DNA of 13,012 bases from JAQGMV01 sp050260255 (GTDB taxonomy: Bacteria; Pseudomonadota; Gammaproteobacteria; Burkholderiales; SG8-41), in contig JBLNBW010000289.1 in the NCBI GenBank assembly GCA_050260255.1, forward strand, positions 1 to 13,012, given 5' to 3'. Positions 1 through 6,294 of the stretch are shown in pieces. The notes beneath the pieces were generated by a model, which saw nothing but the letters and a program-made list of their open reading frames with translations, did no database searches and was not told where the DNA came from. Position 1 is the first letter of the stretch. Every line of letters begins with the position of its first letter. Position numbers and translations under genes: made by a program.

Positions 1-310
1 GTTACGCAACAGACGGGAAGCCGTACTACTGCCCGTAAATGTATATGCGCCCGGGCCGTTGGCGATCCGTGGCCTTGCAGTGTCTCACCGGTTGGACGCT
101 TTGGGAAGCCGGAAGGTGATATCGATGATCCGGGCTTTTTCGCTTTCAGCCACTCGAAGCAAGGCCGCGACAAAACGCCGCCGGGTTGGCCTCATCTTGC
201 TGACGCCTCGCCATTGCCACGGTGTTCCGGCACGCCGCTTGCGCACCGCCCTGGCCGCGCGTGAAACGACCGCGTTGTCTACGATCCGCGGAGCCACTGA
301 ACGTCCGAGG
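1..310. other. No supported gene
   Basis: Open frames exist on both strands, but none has a convincing start, ribosome-binding site or recognisable protein. The best minus-strand candidate would run from a GTG at 297 to a stop at 85 (70 residues, Arg-rich), just downstream of the membrane-protein gene. It has no clear Shine-Dalgarno site and looks low in information. A plus-strand frame from 59 to 727 is antisense to the better supported minus-strand gene. The stretch may be the downstream flank of the 311-739 gene. Confidence 0.4.
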
Positions 311-739
311 CTACGTCAGTGCGAAGGCGGCCACCACGATGCTCAGCAATGCGATGTCGACCGAGAAAACGGCCAAGAGCGCAGCGAACACAAAAAATAC
401 AGCGGGCCTGTCCGGATGCAGATCGAGGAGGAACAGCCCATCGCAGACCACCACCGCCGCGTAGGACGAGCGGGCAGCGCGCGACCAGAAGTGGCCATCG
501 CGGAAGGACTGCAGTGCGCGGGCATCCATCGGCGATTCCTGACCGCAGCGCCAGCCGATTACCGCGCGCGCCAGCCAGCCGAGGCCGATGCAATAGGTAA
601 GGGCGACGGACCAGCCGAGCGACACGCCGGCCGTGTGTCCGCTGTAGAGCCACGCTGCACCGAATGCCGTCAGCAGCAGGGCGAGGGGACGCGCAACTGC
701 ACGCCATTCGCTGCGCTCCGTAACTGACGACGGTTCCAT
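311..739 (-). CDS. Small multi-helix inner-membrane protein, function unknown
   Basis: 142 residues. I start it at the ATG at 739 because GGGGAAGG lies about 3-4 bases upstream; a longer reading to 790 adds 17 residues without such a site. Hydrophobic stretches are seen at about residues 16-34 (AxPLALLLTAFGAAWLYSG), 38-60, 85-105 and 110-140, so three or four transmembrane helices are likely. A charged loop containing CGQESPMDARALQSFRDGHFWSR joins the second and third. I do not recognise the family. The gene follows the Bug receptor gene on the same strand after a 76-bp gap, so it could be a read-through partner or have its own promoter. That it is a real gene is supported by its clean alternation of hydrophobic and polar segments and its start signal. 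Its function is unknown. Confidence 0.6.
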   Translation of the reverse strand: MEPSSVTERSEWRAVARPLALLLTAFGAAWLYSGHTAGVSLGWSVALTYCIGLGWLARAVIGWRCGQESPMDARALQSFRDGHFWSRAARSSYAAVVVCDGLFLLDLHPDRPAVFFVFAALLAVFSVDIALLSIVVAAFALT

Positions 740-815
740 ACGCCTTCCCCACACGGCCGGTCTCGCCGCTGCCGAGGGTGCAAGGCGCATGCCGCGCGTT
801 AGCCGCGCAGCGGCG

Positions 816-1778
816 TCAGTTCGCCTTGATGCCGAGCTCGCGGATTACTTTGCCCCAGCGCTGATATTCGCTGCGGACGAATTGCGCCGCGGCTTCCGGC
901 GGCGCACCCACGATTTCCGTGATGCCGGCGGCACGCAAGCGGTCCTGCACGTCGCGCACCTTGAGTGCTTTCTCGAACTCGGCATGAATGCGCTGTATGA
1001 CGGCGTCCGGCGTCTTCGATGGCGCGAACACCACGTACCACGTCATCACCGAGTAACCTTTGACGCCCGCTTCGTCGAGCGTCGGGATGTCGGGCGCGTT
1101 CGGCGAGCGCTTGATTCCGGTCTGACCGAGCGCGCGAACACGTCCCGCACGCACCTGCGGCAGCGTCTCGGGCATGGGCAGCGTGACGAATTCGAGCTGA
1201 CCGCCGATTACGTCGTGCAGCGCCTGCGGTCCGCCCTTGTAGGGTACGTGCACCATTTTGAGCCCGGCCATCATGCCCAGCACCTCGCTCGCGAGATGCG
1301 ACGAGCTGCCGGTGCCCGAGCTCGCAAAGCGGACGCCGCCCGGGTGGGAGCGTGCAAGCTTGATGAAGTCGGAGAGCGAGCGCACCGGCAGCGCATTGTT
1401 CGCGACAACCAGCAGCGGCGCTTCACCGATGTGGGTGATGGCCGTGAAGTCCTCGATGCGATAGTTCACCCTCGAGAACAGCGTCGGATTGATCGCGATG
1501 CCCACCGGGCTGTAGAGCAGCGTGTAGCCATCGGGCTCCGCTTTAGCGACGAACTCGAAGGCGATGTTTCCGCCCGCGCCGGGCTTGTTGTCCGCAATGA
1601 AGTTCTGCCCGGTGTTTTCGCCCATCTTCTGGCTCAATATGCGCGCGGTCGTGTCCGAGCCGCCGCCGGGGGTGAACGGAATCACGATGCGCACAGGACG
1701 CGCGGGCCAGTTCTGCGCCGCTGCAAAAAGAGGTGCAAGCATCAGCAGCGCGCACGCCGTGCGGATAACGCGGTTCAT
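816..1778 (-). CDS. Bug/TctC-family tripartite tricarboxylate transporter substrate-binding receptor
   Basis: 320 residues, the usual length for this family of periplasmic receptors, which capture carboxylates or similar small organic acids. An N-terminal signal peptide is visible (positive MNRVIR, hydrophobic ACALLMLAPLFAA, probable cleavage near residue 21, AAA-Q). The family signature follows: WPxRPVRIVIPFTPGGGSDTTAR, then NKPGAGGNIA, GTGSSSHLASE and the HVPYKGGPQALHDVIGGQLEF segment. The ATG at 1778 has a strong GGGAGGAG site just upstream. The gene lies 45 bp behind an oxidoreductase gene on the same strand, so the two are probably cotranscribed. No TctA or TctB membrane component is in the window. 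Orphan receptors of this kind are common in Bordetella and relatives and are thought to share permeases or act in sensing. The ligand cannot be read from the sequence. Confidence 0.95.
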   Translation of the reverse strand: MNRVIRTACALLMLAPLFAAAQNWPARPVRIVIPFTPGGGSDTTARILSQKMGENTGQNFIADNKPGAGGNIAFEFVAKAEPDGYTLLYSPVGIAINPTLFSRVNYRIEDFTAITHIGEAPLLVVANNALPVRSLSDFIKLARSHPGGVRFASSGTGSSSHLASEVLGMMAGLKMVHVPYKGGPQALHDVIGGQLEFVTLPMPETLPQVRAGRVRALGQTGIKRSPNAPDIPTLDEAGVKGYSVMTWYVVFAPSKTPDAVIQRIHAEFEKALKVRDVQDRLRAAGITEIVGAPPEAAAQFVRSEYQRWGKVIRELGIKAN

Positions 1779-1823
1779 GTCTCCTCCCTCGATGGTGTTT
1801 GAAGTGTTTTTTCTCGGTCCGGC

Positions 1824-2798
1824 TCAAGGAATCCTGATCACGACTTTGCCAAGCAGCGCGTTGCGCTCGACGTAGGCTTTCGCCGCTGCCGTCTCCTCGA
1901 AGTCGAAAACGCGATCGATGACCGGGACGATTCGCCCGTCCGCGAGCGCAGGCAACAGCTCGCGCTCGAATCCGCGCTGCGCGGTGGCGCGCTGCGCGGT
2001 GGAAAGTGGCGCGTTCGACACGCCGAAGATCTGGAGTCGCTTGCCGTGCACCGATTCGAGATCCAGCCCCGCCTTCATGAGGCCGTCGACGTAGCCCACC
2101 ACGGCAAGCCGGCCGAAATCGGCGAGCGACGCGATGCAGTCGGGAAACGCCGTGCCTCCGACGAGATTGACCGCGAGATCCACGCCTTTGCCATCGGTTG
2201 CCGCAACTGCTTCGTTCGCGAACCCTGCGCCGCGCGCTGGTATGCCCACGTCGAGGCCCATCGCTTTCAGCCGCGCGAGCTTTTCCGCCGAGCTCGAGAC
2301 GCCGATCACGCGCGCACCGAGCATCTTCGCGGCCTGCAGGGCGGCGACACCTACGCCGGACGACGCGCCGGCGATGAGCAGCCATTCGCCGCCGCGCAAG
2401 CGGCCGAGCTGCATGACAGCTTCGTACGCGGTGATGTAAGCGACCGGTATGGCGGCCGCATGCTCGAAGGACATGCTCGCCGGCATCGGCGTGACCAACG
2501 TTGCGTCGGTCACGGCGTATTCGGCGAACGCGCCTTTTGCTCGCACCATGACGCGGTCACCAACCGCAAGATGCTTCACGCCTTCGCCGAGCGCATGAAT
2601 GACACCTGCGCCGTCTACGCCGGCAGGACGGCCTGCGGCCGCGCTGTGGCGGCTGATGCTCGCCAGTATGTCGCCGCGATTGATGGAAGTCGCGTGCATG
2701 CGCACGACGACTTGTCCCGGTCCCGGACGGGGCACCGGGACTACCCGCGCTTCGAGCACAGTGCCTTGCTCGGTCTTGCTGATCCAGTACGACTTCAT
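1824..2798 (-). CDS. Zinc-independent medium-chain dehydrogenase (quinone oxidoreductase-like), NAD(P)H-dependent
   Basis: 324 residues from the ATG at 2798 (MKSYWISK). The reading frame is open further, to 2879, but that extension does not look like the family N-terminus. The N-terminal GroES-like fold spans about residues 1-120 (RMHATSINRGDI, PAGVDGAGVIHALGEGV, GDRVMVRAKGAFAEYAV). The Rossmann domain follows, with the nucleotide-binding loop AGASSGVG at 143-150. The C-terminus (GKVVIRIP) is typical. The catalytic and structural cysteine sets of zinc alcohol dehydrogenases are absent, which places it with QOR/enoyl-reductase-type MDR proteins reducing quinones, enals or related activated double bonds. 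It precedes the Bug receptor by 45 bp, suggesting a joint operon, perhaps for uptake and reduction of an organic acid. The coupling is inferred and the substrate is unknown. Confidence 0.92.
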   Translation of the reverse strand: MKSYWISKTEQGTVLEARVVPVPRPGPGQVVVRMHATSINRGDILASISRHSAAAGRPAGVDGAGVIHALGEGVKHLAVGDRVMVRAKGAFAEYAVTDATLVTPMPASMSFEHAAAIPVAYITAYEAVMQLGRLRGGEWLLIAGASSGVGVAALQAAKMLGARVIGVSSSAEKLARLKAMGLDVGIPARGAGFANEAVAATDGKGVDLAVNLVGGTAFPDCIASLADFGRLAVVGYVDGLMKAGLDLESVHGKRLQIFGVSNAPLSTAQRATAQRGFERELLPALADGRIVPVIDRVFDFEETAAAKAYVERNALLGKVVIRIP

Positions 2799-2840
2799 GT
2801 GCGCATGCTCCGTGGCCCAGGTAGGATGAGGCTGCGCACG

Positions 2841-2846
2841 ATTGTA
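2841..2846 (-). promoter_or_regulatory. Possible -10 element (TACAAT) for the oxidoreductase-receptor operon
   Basis: Reading the minus strand, TACAAT (one mismatch to TATAAT) lies 42 bases before the ATG of the dehydrogenase, in the 133-bp gap behind the CxxCxGxG gene. No good -35 hexamer sits 16-18 bases upstream, so the assignment is weak. The gap is long enough for an independent promoter. Confidence 0.3.
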
Positions 2847-2931
2847 GGGGAGGCACGGGCGATACGCGAGCTCGCGCAACAGGCGTTCTCGGGTCGCTGC
2901 CGCTATCGTTTTACTGCGCGCGATTACCGGG

Positions 2932-3117
2932 TCACGCGCCGCCTATGCCTTCGATGACTTTACCGGAGCCGCCGCACGTCTCGCACGGCTTGCCCTCGAC
3001 GGTGCCGCGCCCGCCGCAGCGCGGGCATAGATTTTCGCCGGTGCCCGGCGTGCCGGGCGGCGCCTGGTCGCCTGGATTCATGGTGCCGCTAACCGGTCTT
3101 TCGTCGGTCTTGCCCAT
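2932..3117 (-). CDS. Small protein with two CxxCxGxG (DnaJ-type) zinc knuckles
   Basis: 61 residues from the ATG at 3117, which is preceded by GGAGAG at good spacing. An upstream in-frame GTG at 3129 is less likely. The N-terminal half is Pro/Gly-rich and probably unstructured (MNPGDQAPPGTPGTGENL). The C-terminal half carries CPRCGGRG (Cys31, Cys34) and CETCGGSG (Cys45, Cys48), then the Gly-rich tail KVIEGIGGA. Four cysteines in two CxxCxGxG motifs correspond to a single zinc site like half of the DnaJ cysteine-rich domain. Short proteins with this plan occur widely in Burkholderiales as hypotheticals, by my recollection. A zinc-binding or chaperone-like redox role is plausible but unproven. 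It stands alone, divergent from the HAD gene and 133 bp ahead of the dehydrogenase. Confidence 0.78.
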   Translation of the reverse strand: MGKTDERPVSGTMNPGDQAPPGTPGTGENLCPRCGGRGTVEGKPCETCGGSGKVIEGIGGA

Positions 3118-3142
3118 GCGTCTCTCCACGTAAATAGCTCAC

Positions 3143-3156
3143 CGTTGAAATCAACG
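3143..3156. promoter_or_regulatory. Perfect inverted repeat CGTTGA-AA-TCAACG
   Basis: Two perfect 6-base arms around a 2-base centre lie in the 113-bp spacer between the divergent CxxCxGxG and HAD genes, 26 bases upstream of the former's ATG. The size and place suit a dimeric repressor or activator site. As RNA, the 2-base loop would be too tight without opening a pair, which favours DNA recognition. No regulator is identified. Confidence 0.4.
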
Positions 3157-3202
3157 TCCCGCAAGCGACGCGCCGGCTCGGGCTCGCCGCTTGCCGGTGT
3201 GT

Positions 3203-3217
3203 GACCCACCATGGGTC
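3203..3217. promoter_or_regulatory. Perfect inverted repeat GACCCA-CCA-TGGGTC before the HAD ribosome-binding site
   Basis: Six-base perfect arms with a 3-base spacer end one base before the GGAG at 3219-3222. In DNA it could be an operator. In the plus-strand transcript it could fold into a small stem next to the ribosome-binding site and influence initiation at the unusual start codon. It also overlaps the ATG at 3211 of a possible 7-codon leader ORF. Confidence 0.35.
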
Positions 3218-3218
3218 C

Positions 3219-3222
3219 GGAG
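3219..3222 (+). promoter_or_regulatory. Ribosome-binding site GGAG that decides a CTG start
   Basis: GGAG is followed by eight bases and then CTG at 3231, the ideal distance. The alternative GTG at 3243 would be 20 bases away. An in-frame TAA at 3228-3230 closes the frame immediately before the CTG, so no upstream start exists. Confidence 0.65.
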
Positions 3223-3230
3223 TACGCTAA

Positions 3231-3935
3231 CTGATACGCGCGGTGATATTCGATGTGGACGGCACGCTGGTCGATTCGACCGATTTTCATGTCGAAGCCT
3301 GGCAGCGGGCGTTTGCGCGCTACGGCAAGCACGTGACTCGTGAGGCGATACACGCGCAGATCGGAAAGGGCGGCGATCAACTGATGCCGGTATTCCTCGC
3401 GCCCGAAGAGCTGGAACGGCATGCACAAGCGCTCGAGCGGTATCGAGTCGAGCTCGTCCTGACAGAGTATCTTCCCCGCGTGCAGCCGTTTCCCGGCGTG
3501 CGGCGCTTGTTCGAGCGGATCAAGCGCAACGGCATGCGCATAGTCCTTGCCACGTCGGCGAAGGCAAAGGAACTCGAGTGTCACCTGCAGACGCTCGAAG
3601 TCCGAGACCTCATCGATGGCATGACCTCCGCCGACGATGCGCCACACTCGAAGCCCTGTCCGGACATCTTCCAGGCGGCGCTGGCGCTGGCGCATGATGT
3701 GCGGCCACAGGACGCGATCGTAGTCGGCGACACGCCGTACGATGCTCAGGCGGCGGGACGGGCCGGCATGCGGTGCATCGCGGTCTTGAGCGGCCATTTT
3801 CCCGAAGGCGAGCTGCGGGCGAGCGGCGCGATAGCGGTATACCGCGACGTAGCGGACTTGGGTGAGCACTACGATGCCACGCCGTTCGCGACGCCCCGTG
3901 TCGCAGATGCTGCGAACGACCCTGCGCAGCCCTGA
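3231..3935 (+). CDS. HAD-superfamily hydrolase (phosphoglycolate phosphatase/beta-phosphoglucomutase-like subgroup)
   Basis: 234 residues if read from the CTG at 3231, or 230 from the GTG at 3243. The CTG reading restores the standard first strand, (M)IRAVIFDVDGTLVDS, with nucleophile Asp8 and acid/base Asp10, and fits the GGAG site at 3219. Other HAD motifs are in order: motif II VLATSA (Thr108/Ser109), motif III Lys141 in HSKPCPDIF, and motif IV GDTPYD with Asp167 and Asp171. Residues 17-90 form a helical C1 cap, as in phosphoglycolate phosphatases and beta-phosphoglucomutases. The protein is probably a soluble Mg-dependent phosphatase acting on a small phosphorylated metabolite; the substrate cannot be told from the sequence. 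The tail after about residue 212 (TPFATPRVADAANDPAQP) looks disordered. It is the only well-supported enzyme gene on the plus strand here. Confidence 0.9.
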   Translation: MIRAVIFDVDGTLVDSTDFHVEAWQRAFARYGKHVTREAIHAQIGKGGDQLMPVFLAPEELERHAQALERYRVELVLTEYLPRVQPFPGVRRLFERIKRNGMRIVLATSAKAKELECHLQTLEVRDLIDGMTSADDAPHSKPCPDIFQAALALAHDVRPQDAIVVGDTPYDAQAAGRAGMRCIAVLSGHFPEGELRASGAIAVYRDVADLGEHYDATPFATPRVADAANDPAQP

Positions 3936-4226
3936 CGTGCCACGAGATATGAATGGCGGGACCGCGGCGTAACTTCCGAACGCGCTCCATCGAATTTCAA
4001 AGTGTGCCTGGCGCGCATTTCGCGTCGCCGGTTGGCGACCGCGGCGGGGCGTCTGCCGGTCACGGGACGCCGTGGCGACGGCCTCGAGTGCATGCGGGCG
4101 GGGCGCTATTTTACCCACCATGCCAATTTTGGCCGGGCCCGGCGGCACAAGCGGTGGCGGAACGCCGCGCTGATATCCGTAACGCGCCGCTGGCACGGCG
4201 TTTGCGAAACCGCGGAAAAGCGGGGC
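3936..4226. other. Gene-poor spacer after the HAD gene
   Basis: No supported gene. The frame of the following hypothetical is open back to 4002, but the added 75 residues are Arg-rich and lack family-like character, so I treat them as non-coding. An AT-richer patch (CTATTTTACCC near 4106-4116) and a GC palindrome at 4132-4143 stand out. A promoter for the downstream small genes may lie here, but I could not pair a -10 with a -35. Confidence 0.4.
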
Positions 4227-4664
4227 ATGCGTCCCGCATCGAGACATATGCAAGCCTTAGCCAAACTCTACGAACTGCCGACTTTCTTCCGACGTGCCTG
4301 CGTATCGATGGCGCCGGCGCTGAAGTACGTCATCGCGCGTCGCCGCAATGCCGAGTCGGATTGCGAAGCATGGTCGCTCGATTGCGATCCCGGCGACAGC
4401 GCGTTTCGCGTCACCGACAAGCGGCGGCGATGGACGAAAGTCCGTCATTTCATGGACGTAGGCACGGCGCTGCGCCATGCGGAAGCAAACGATGGTGTCG
4501 TGTGGGAGCGCTACGTCGGCCCCACGGGCGAGGTGAACTGGTGGAGCCTCACCGACGAAGATTGCGAGGCTATCCTCGCCCGACCCGCCGACGAGCGTAA
4601 GCCCGTCGATGCCGGTTCTAAACCAGCGACCGCTGCATGGCCACATGAATCGCCCGGTCCGTAA
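4227..4664 (+). CDS. Hypothetical protein, Trp- and Arg-rich
   Basis: I read 145 residues from the ATG at 4227, with GGAAAAG six bases upstream. Starts at 4248 or 4308 are also possible, and 4002 is unlikely. Codon use in this frame is GC-rich in third position and looks coding from about 4310. The middle (ALKYVIARRRNAESDCEAWSLDC, FRVTDKRRRWTKVRHFMDVGTALRHAEAN, VVWERYVGPTGEVNWWSLTDEDCEAIL) reads like a compact alpha/beta domain with several tryptophans. The last 25 residues look disordered. There is no signal peptide, membrane helix or known motif, and I do not recognise a family. It sits between the HAD gene and a tiny ORF on the same strand. The opposite strand is also open over the same bases (4257-4871), but that frame has poorer codon character and crosses the tiny ORF. 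Confidence 0.5.
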   Translation: MRPASRHMQALAKLYELPTFFRRACVSMAPALKYVIARRRNAESDCEAWSLDCDPGDSAFRVTDKRRRWTKVRHFMDVGTALRHAEANDGVVWERYVGPTGEVNWWSLTDEDCEAILARPADERKPVDAGSKPATAAWPHESPGP

Positions 4665-4730
4665 ATTCGAATCGCCTGCGGTATGACGTTTGCAAAGTCC
4701 GGCTGACACGGAGATCTGTGGGAGACCCTC

Positions 4731-4808
4731 ATGTGCAGCGATGACGACGAGCCGGATTACGACATACCCAAGGAAGACAGGAACCGCAAAAGACCGCCGA
4801 AGCAGTGA
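4731..4808 (+). CDS. Possible 25-residue charged small protein
   Basis: An ATG at 4731 follows GTGGGAG with six bases between, one of the best ribosome-binding sites in the window. The product is 25 residues: an acidic first half (CSDDDEPDYDIP) and a basic second half (KEDRNRKRPPKQ). No membrane segment or cysteine pair is present. It begins 66 bp after the hypothetical at 4227-4664. It is too short for statistics, so its reality rests on the start signal and clean composition. No function can be proposed. Confidence 0.4.
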   Translation: MCSDDDEPDYDIPKEDRNRKRPPKQ

Positions 4809-4843
4809 CGTGCGCGGCCGGTAGGCGGGTTGCTGCGCGGCTG

Positions 4844-4867
4844 CGGACGGAAGCACGGCGCCGTCCG
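4844..4867. terminator. Possible bidirectional stem in the convergent spacer
   Basis: CGGACGG (4844-4850) pairs with CCGTCCG (4861-4867) across a 10-base loop, in the 69-bp gap where the plus-strand small ORF and the minus-strand dehydrogenase converge. The place suits termination in both directions, but neither side has a T-run, so it is not a canonical intrinsic terminator. Confidence 0.3.
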
Positions 4868-4877
4868 GCACCGCTCT

Positions 4878-5969
4878 TCAACGGGCGAGCGCTCGCCCGA
4901 GATTGGCCATGACGTCGGCGAGATCGGTAAGCGCGTTGAACCGCGGCTGCGCTGCGACGCGCGGCGTGATAATCGTGTTCGGGCAGCCGAGCAAAGGATC
5001 GTCGGCACGTGCCGGCTCGTCGTAGAAAGCGTCGATACCGGCTGCGCCCAGCCGTCCTGATTGCAATGCTTCTAGCAGGGCTGTGCGATCGACGATCGCT
5101 GCGCGCGACACGTTGATGAGTATCGTCCCCTGCTTTACACGTGCGAGCTGTGCGGCTCCGATAAGTCCGCGCGTGGAGCTGTTGCTCGGCAGGGTAATGA
5201 AGACGACGTCGCTTCCTTCCAGCAATTCATCGAGTGTGCAGTAGCGAGCGTCGTACCGAGCCGCGTCCTCGGCGGGCAATGGCGTGCGCTGATGGTATGC
5301 GATGGTCATACCGAACGCCGCGGCCCGCAGCGCCACCTCCCGGCCTATTTCTCCGAGTCCCACGATGCCCGCGGTGCGGCCGTGCAACGTAAGCAGTCCG
5401 CCGATCCGTGCCCAGTTCGAATTGGGCGTGTAGCGCGTATCGAACATGCCGGGTGCATAGCCTGCGCCGCGCAACGCTTCCATGCTGACGAGACCGTTGA
5501 TGGTCGTGAGCTTGCGCGCGAGAGCGAGCAGCAACGCCAACGCGTGCTCCGCGCACGCGATGTTGGCTCTGCGTCGCAGAGTGAAGACCGGTATGCGGCG
5601 CGCAGCGCAAGCCTGCACGTCGATGTTGCGCAGCACCGTCCCGTACTTCTGAACGACGCGAAGACGCGGGGCGCGGGCCAGTTCTTCGCTGCGTATCGGA
5701 AGCGACTCCGTCACGACGGCATCGGCGTCGGCGAGCGCCGCATTGAGCTCATCGGTGTCGTTCACCAGCCGTACTTCTGCGGGATAAAGCCCCGCGGCTC
5801 GTGCCCGCGCCGCTTCGAGCCAAGAGGCATAGTCGGTCATGTCGTGAGCCACGAACTCCCGGATCGCAGCGGTTTCGCGAGGGTCGTCCGCGGACGCGAG
5901 GAAGGCGCGCAGCAGGCGAGGGAAGGGGTCGTTTTCGACGACGACGACGGGGCGTTTGTGGTTGTTCAT
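4878..5969 (-). CDS. D-isomer-specific 2-hydroxyacid dehydrogenase-family protein with Arg at the catalytic His position
   Basis: 363 residues from the ATG at 5969; a TTG at 5981 would add four. The fold is clear: an N-terminal substrate domain, a Rossmann domain with GIVGLGEIGREV (GxGxxG at 204-209), then NVSRAAIVD with the substrate-binding Arg289, then GIDAFYDEP with Glu318, and the family C-terminus. The nucleotide-binding strand ends in YHQRT instead of an acidic residue, suggesting NADP preference (inference). The normally invariant His of TPHxA is Arg337 (ITPRVAAQ, codon CGC at 4959-4961). The family oxidises or reduces 2-hydroxy/2-keto acids. With the acid/base His gone, normal catalysis is doubtful. 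The N-terminal region is longer than in typical members. The gene lies 39 bp behind the DUF5985-like pair and may be read with it. Confidence 0.9.
   Translation of the reverse strand: MNNHKRPVVVVENDPFPRLLRAFLASADDPRETAAIREFVAHDMTDYASWLEAARARAAGLYPAEVRLVNDTDELNAALADADAVVTESLPIRSEELARAPRLRVVQKYGTVLRNIDVQACAARRIPVFTLRRRANIACAEHALALLLALARKLTTINGLVSMEALRGAGYAPGMFDTRYTPNSNWARIGGLLTLHGRTAGIVGLGEIGREVALRAAAFGMTIAYHQRTPLPAEDAARYDARYCTLDELLEGSDVVFITLPSNSSTRGLIGAAQLARVKQGTILINVSRAAIVDRTALLEALQSGRLGAAGIDAFYDEPARADDPLLGCPNTIITPRVAAQPRFNALTDLADVMANLGRALAR
4882..4899. repeat. 18-bp perfect palindrome at the 3' end of the dehydrogenase gene
   Basis: CGGGCGAGCGCTCGCCCG is perfectly self-complementary over 18 bases and ends one base before the TGA stop codon of the dehydrogenase (codons for LGRALAR). 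In RNA it would form a strong GC stem. No T-run follows on either strand. Confidence 0.5.
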
Positions 5970-6008
5970 GGCGGGCCGCAATGTAACATGCCGCTCGGTT
6001 GCGGGGCG

Positions 6009-6284
6009 CTACTTGCGGTCTTCTTGCGCCCGGCGGACGTTCTTGCCCAGTATGCCGACGAGTATGAGTATGAATCCGGACACGCGCAGCACGTACACGT
6101 AGCCGCGAAGCTCGTTTTCCGTGCCCATGGCGAAGAGCGCCACCTGATTGAGCGCGAGCAGAGCAAAAGCGATGGCGAAGTACAGAAACAGGCGATCGGA
6201 CGTGCGCTGCCAGAATCGCACGAAGTACGCCGTTGCCACCAGGAAAGACATCATCAGCGCGCCGGACAGAAAATCGATCAACAT
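6009..6284 (-). CDS. DUF5985-like small membrane protein (second paralogue)
   Basis: 91 residues from the ATG at 6284, with GAGGAG about six bases upstream. Three transmembrane helices are predicted by eye at about 5-25, 32-52 and 64-82. They are followed by a basic cytoplasmic-type tail (GKNVRRAQEDRK). The core RTSDRLFLYFAIAFALLALNQVALF matches TKLRLLLWSGFCFVGLTVNNVALF of the gene just upstream (shared RL.L, L..N.VALF), so the two are paralogues. I recall such proteins as DUF5985, a family of unknown function. It starts 10 bp after the stop of its paralogue, so it is surely cotranscribed. Tight pairing suggests a hetero-oligomeric membrane complex, but no enzymatic residues are visible. Confidence 0.85.
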   Translation of the reverse strand: MLIDFLSGALMMSFLVATAYFVRFWQRTSDRLFLYFAIAFALLALNQVALFAMGTENELRGYVYVLRVSGFILILVGILGKNVRRAQEDRK

Positions 6285-6294
6285 GGCGGCTCCT

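Noticed and set aside
794..808. GCGCG-TTAGC-CGCGC stem between the receptor and the small membrane protein genes
   Set aside because: There are only five pairs and no T-run on either strand. This is common by chance in GC-rich sequence.
789..1802. 337-codon plus-strand open frame opposite the Bug receptor
   Set aside because: It is a shadow of a receptor gene with clear signal peptide and family motifs, and has no plausible start signal of its own.
1778..2798. Idea of a complete tripartite tricarboxylate transporter here
   Set aside because: Only the receptor is present. The neighbour is a soluble dehydrogenase and the 311-739 protein does not resemble TctA or TctB.
4132..4143. 12-bp palindrome GCCGGGCCCGGC in the gene-poor spacer
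   Set aside because: It is pure G/C in a GC-rich genome, with no nearby gene start or partner site to give it meaning.
3078..4253. 391-codon minus-strand open frame opposite the HAD gene
   Set aside because: It lies antisense to a gene with all HAD motifs and gives a low-complexity, Arg-rich product without domains. Such frames are expected opposite GC-rich coding sequence.
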